Shown piece after piece: positions 5,544 through 6,231 of a stretch of 6,231 nt of DNA. Both the position numbers and the translations under genes were made by a program. Numbering within the stretch: the first letter of the stretch is position 1; each line of letters starts with the position of its first letter. The DNA lies in contig JAHEZB010000144.1 in assembly GCA_023251285.1 (NCBI GenBank), positions 1-6,231 on the forward strand, in the 5' to 3' direction. The notes under the pieces are model-generated. The model made no database searches, was not told the origin of the DNA, and saw nothing but the letters and a program-made list of their open reading frames with translations. Source of the stretch: Chitinophagaceae bacterium. Lineage in GTDB: Bacteria; Bacteroidota; Bacteroidia; Chitinophagales; Chitinophagaceae.

Positions 5544-6231
5544 TTGGAACAATCAAATATTATTGTTCGTGTTGCAACTCCTGACGATATAATTTATTCA
5601 TCTATAATTACAGATGAAATGGCCGCTTCTGCGCAAGCTCGTGGTACAGGAATTGCCAAACGCTCTCCTGAATATATTTCATACAAAATGAAAGAAGGAA
5701 AAGCGGTAATAGCACTTACCAAAGAAAACAAATGGGTGGGTTTTTGTTATATTGAAGCCTGGGGCCATGAAAAATTTGTAGCAAACAGCGGCCTTATCGT
5801 AGCGCCGGAATTCAGGAAATCAGGAATAGCAAAAACGATTAAACAAAGAATCTTCGCACTCTCGAGGGAAAGATATCCGGAGGCGAAAATCTTTGGACTT
5901 ACTACAGGCCTTGCCGTGATGAAAATCAACAGCGATCTGGGTTATGAGCCTGTAACTTATTCAGAACTTACCGATGATGATAAATTTTGGGAGGGTTGTA
6001 AGAGCTGTGTCAACTATGAAATACTAATGAGTAAAGGCAGAAAAAACTGTCTCTGCACAGCCATGCTTTATGACCCTAAAGACCATTATACACCTGAAGA
6101 AACCGCGACAGATTTTAAGAGAAACTCAAAAATTTATGAGAGGTTTATGCGGCTGAAAAAGAACAGGCTTTTAAATTATTTGAAAAAGAAAAAGACAGAA
6201 AAGCCACATTCAATTTTTAGCTTCTTTTTCA
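5544..6231 (+). CDS. GNAT N-acetyltransferase of the arginine-operon type, 3' end cut by window edge
   Basis: A GNAT-fold acyltransferase of the kind that heads arginine biosynthesis clusters in Bacteroidota, usually followed by argG, argC and others; a role in forming the acylated glutamate precursor is likely but not proven. 229 codons are visible with no stop. The acetyl-CoA-binding loop is R91-x-x-G94-x-A96, after NSGLIVAPEF. Other family blocks are DEMAASAQARGTGIAKRSPEY (24-44), GFCYIEAWG, and FGLTTGLAVMKINSDLGYEPV. A cysteine set follows: Cys152/Cys155 (CxxC) and Cys169/Cys171 (CxC), a possible metal or redox site. The tail beyond 190 is lysine-rich (KKNRLLNYLKKKK). The start is taken as TTG 5544-5546, because the frame is open only from 5532, contains no ATG before residue 26 (5619), and the conserved N-terminal strand (NIIVRVATPDD) needs the earlier start. 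No Shine-Dalgarno is present. Confidence 0.85.
   Translation, partial: MEQSNIIVRVATPDDIIYSSIITDEMAASAQARGTGIAKRSPEYISYKMKEGKAVIALTKENKWVGFCYIEAWGHEKFVANSGLIVAPEFRKSGIAKTIKQRIFALSRERYPEAKIFGLTTGLAVMKINSDLGYEPVTYSELTDDDKFWEGCKSCVNYEILMSKGRKNCLCTAMLYDPKDHYTPEETATDFKRNSKIYERFMRLKKNRLLNYLKKKKTEKPHSIFSFFF

Noticed and set aside
5747..5929. Minus-strand frame inside the GNAT gene
   Set aside because: The opposite strand encodes the conserved GNAT core, so this is a shadow.

Overview
The window is AT-rich, its genes lack clear Shine-Dalgarno sequences, and its gene families (signal-peptide GH3 glucosidase, Nudix-fold sugar regulator, the type of GNAT enzyme that heads arginine operons) point to a member of the Bacteroidota, possibly Chitinophagaceae-like. 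The phylum call rests on gene style and family recognition; the family-level guess is weak.

Layout, left to right. Positions 1-2090 (minus strand) hold nearly all of a secreted GH3 beta-glucosidase whose C-terminus runs off the left edge. A 122-base intergenic region separates it from a divergent gene (2213-2983, plus) for a Nudix-related transcription regulator with a degenerate Nudix box, the likely local sugar-responsive regulator. That gene converges, with only 3 bases between stop codons, on a minus-strand block: a lone OppB/DppB-type ABC permease (2987-4042), a ParE-like toxin (4043-4336), its overlapping antitoxin (4321-4557) and, further upstream, a 141-residue protein of unknown function (4700-5125). 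The toxin stop codon directly abuts the permease start codon, so the toxin-antitoxin pair and the permease are probably co-transcribed.

Positions 5126-5543 form the longest gene-free stretch. It holds a bulged hairpin, a match to the Bacteroidota -7 promoter element (TAnnTTTG) and a leader in which one segment (B) can pair with either of two identical flanking segments (A or C). The B:C form is closed by a second stem. A 24-codon small ORF starts inside this structure and ends 19 bases before the next gene. That gene (5544 to the right edge, plus, open at the end) encodes a GNAT acetyltransferase of the type that opens arginine biosynthesis operons in Bacteroidota. It is read from a TTG start.

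The two most interesting items are the bistable leader with its small ORF ahead of the presumed arginine operon, and the toxin-antitoxin pair fused transcriptionally to an orphan peptide-transporter permease. I recognise no known riboswitch class in the leader. No mobile element, CRISPR array, rRNA or tRNA was recognised.
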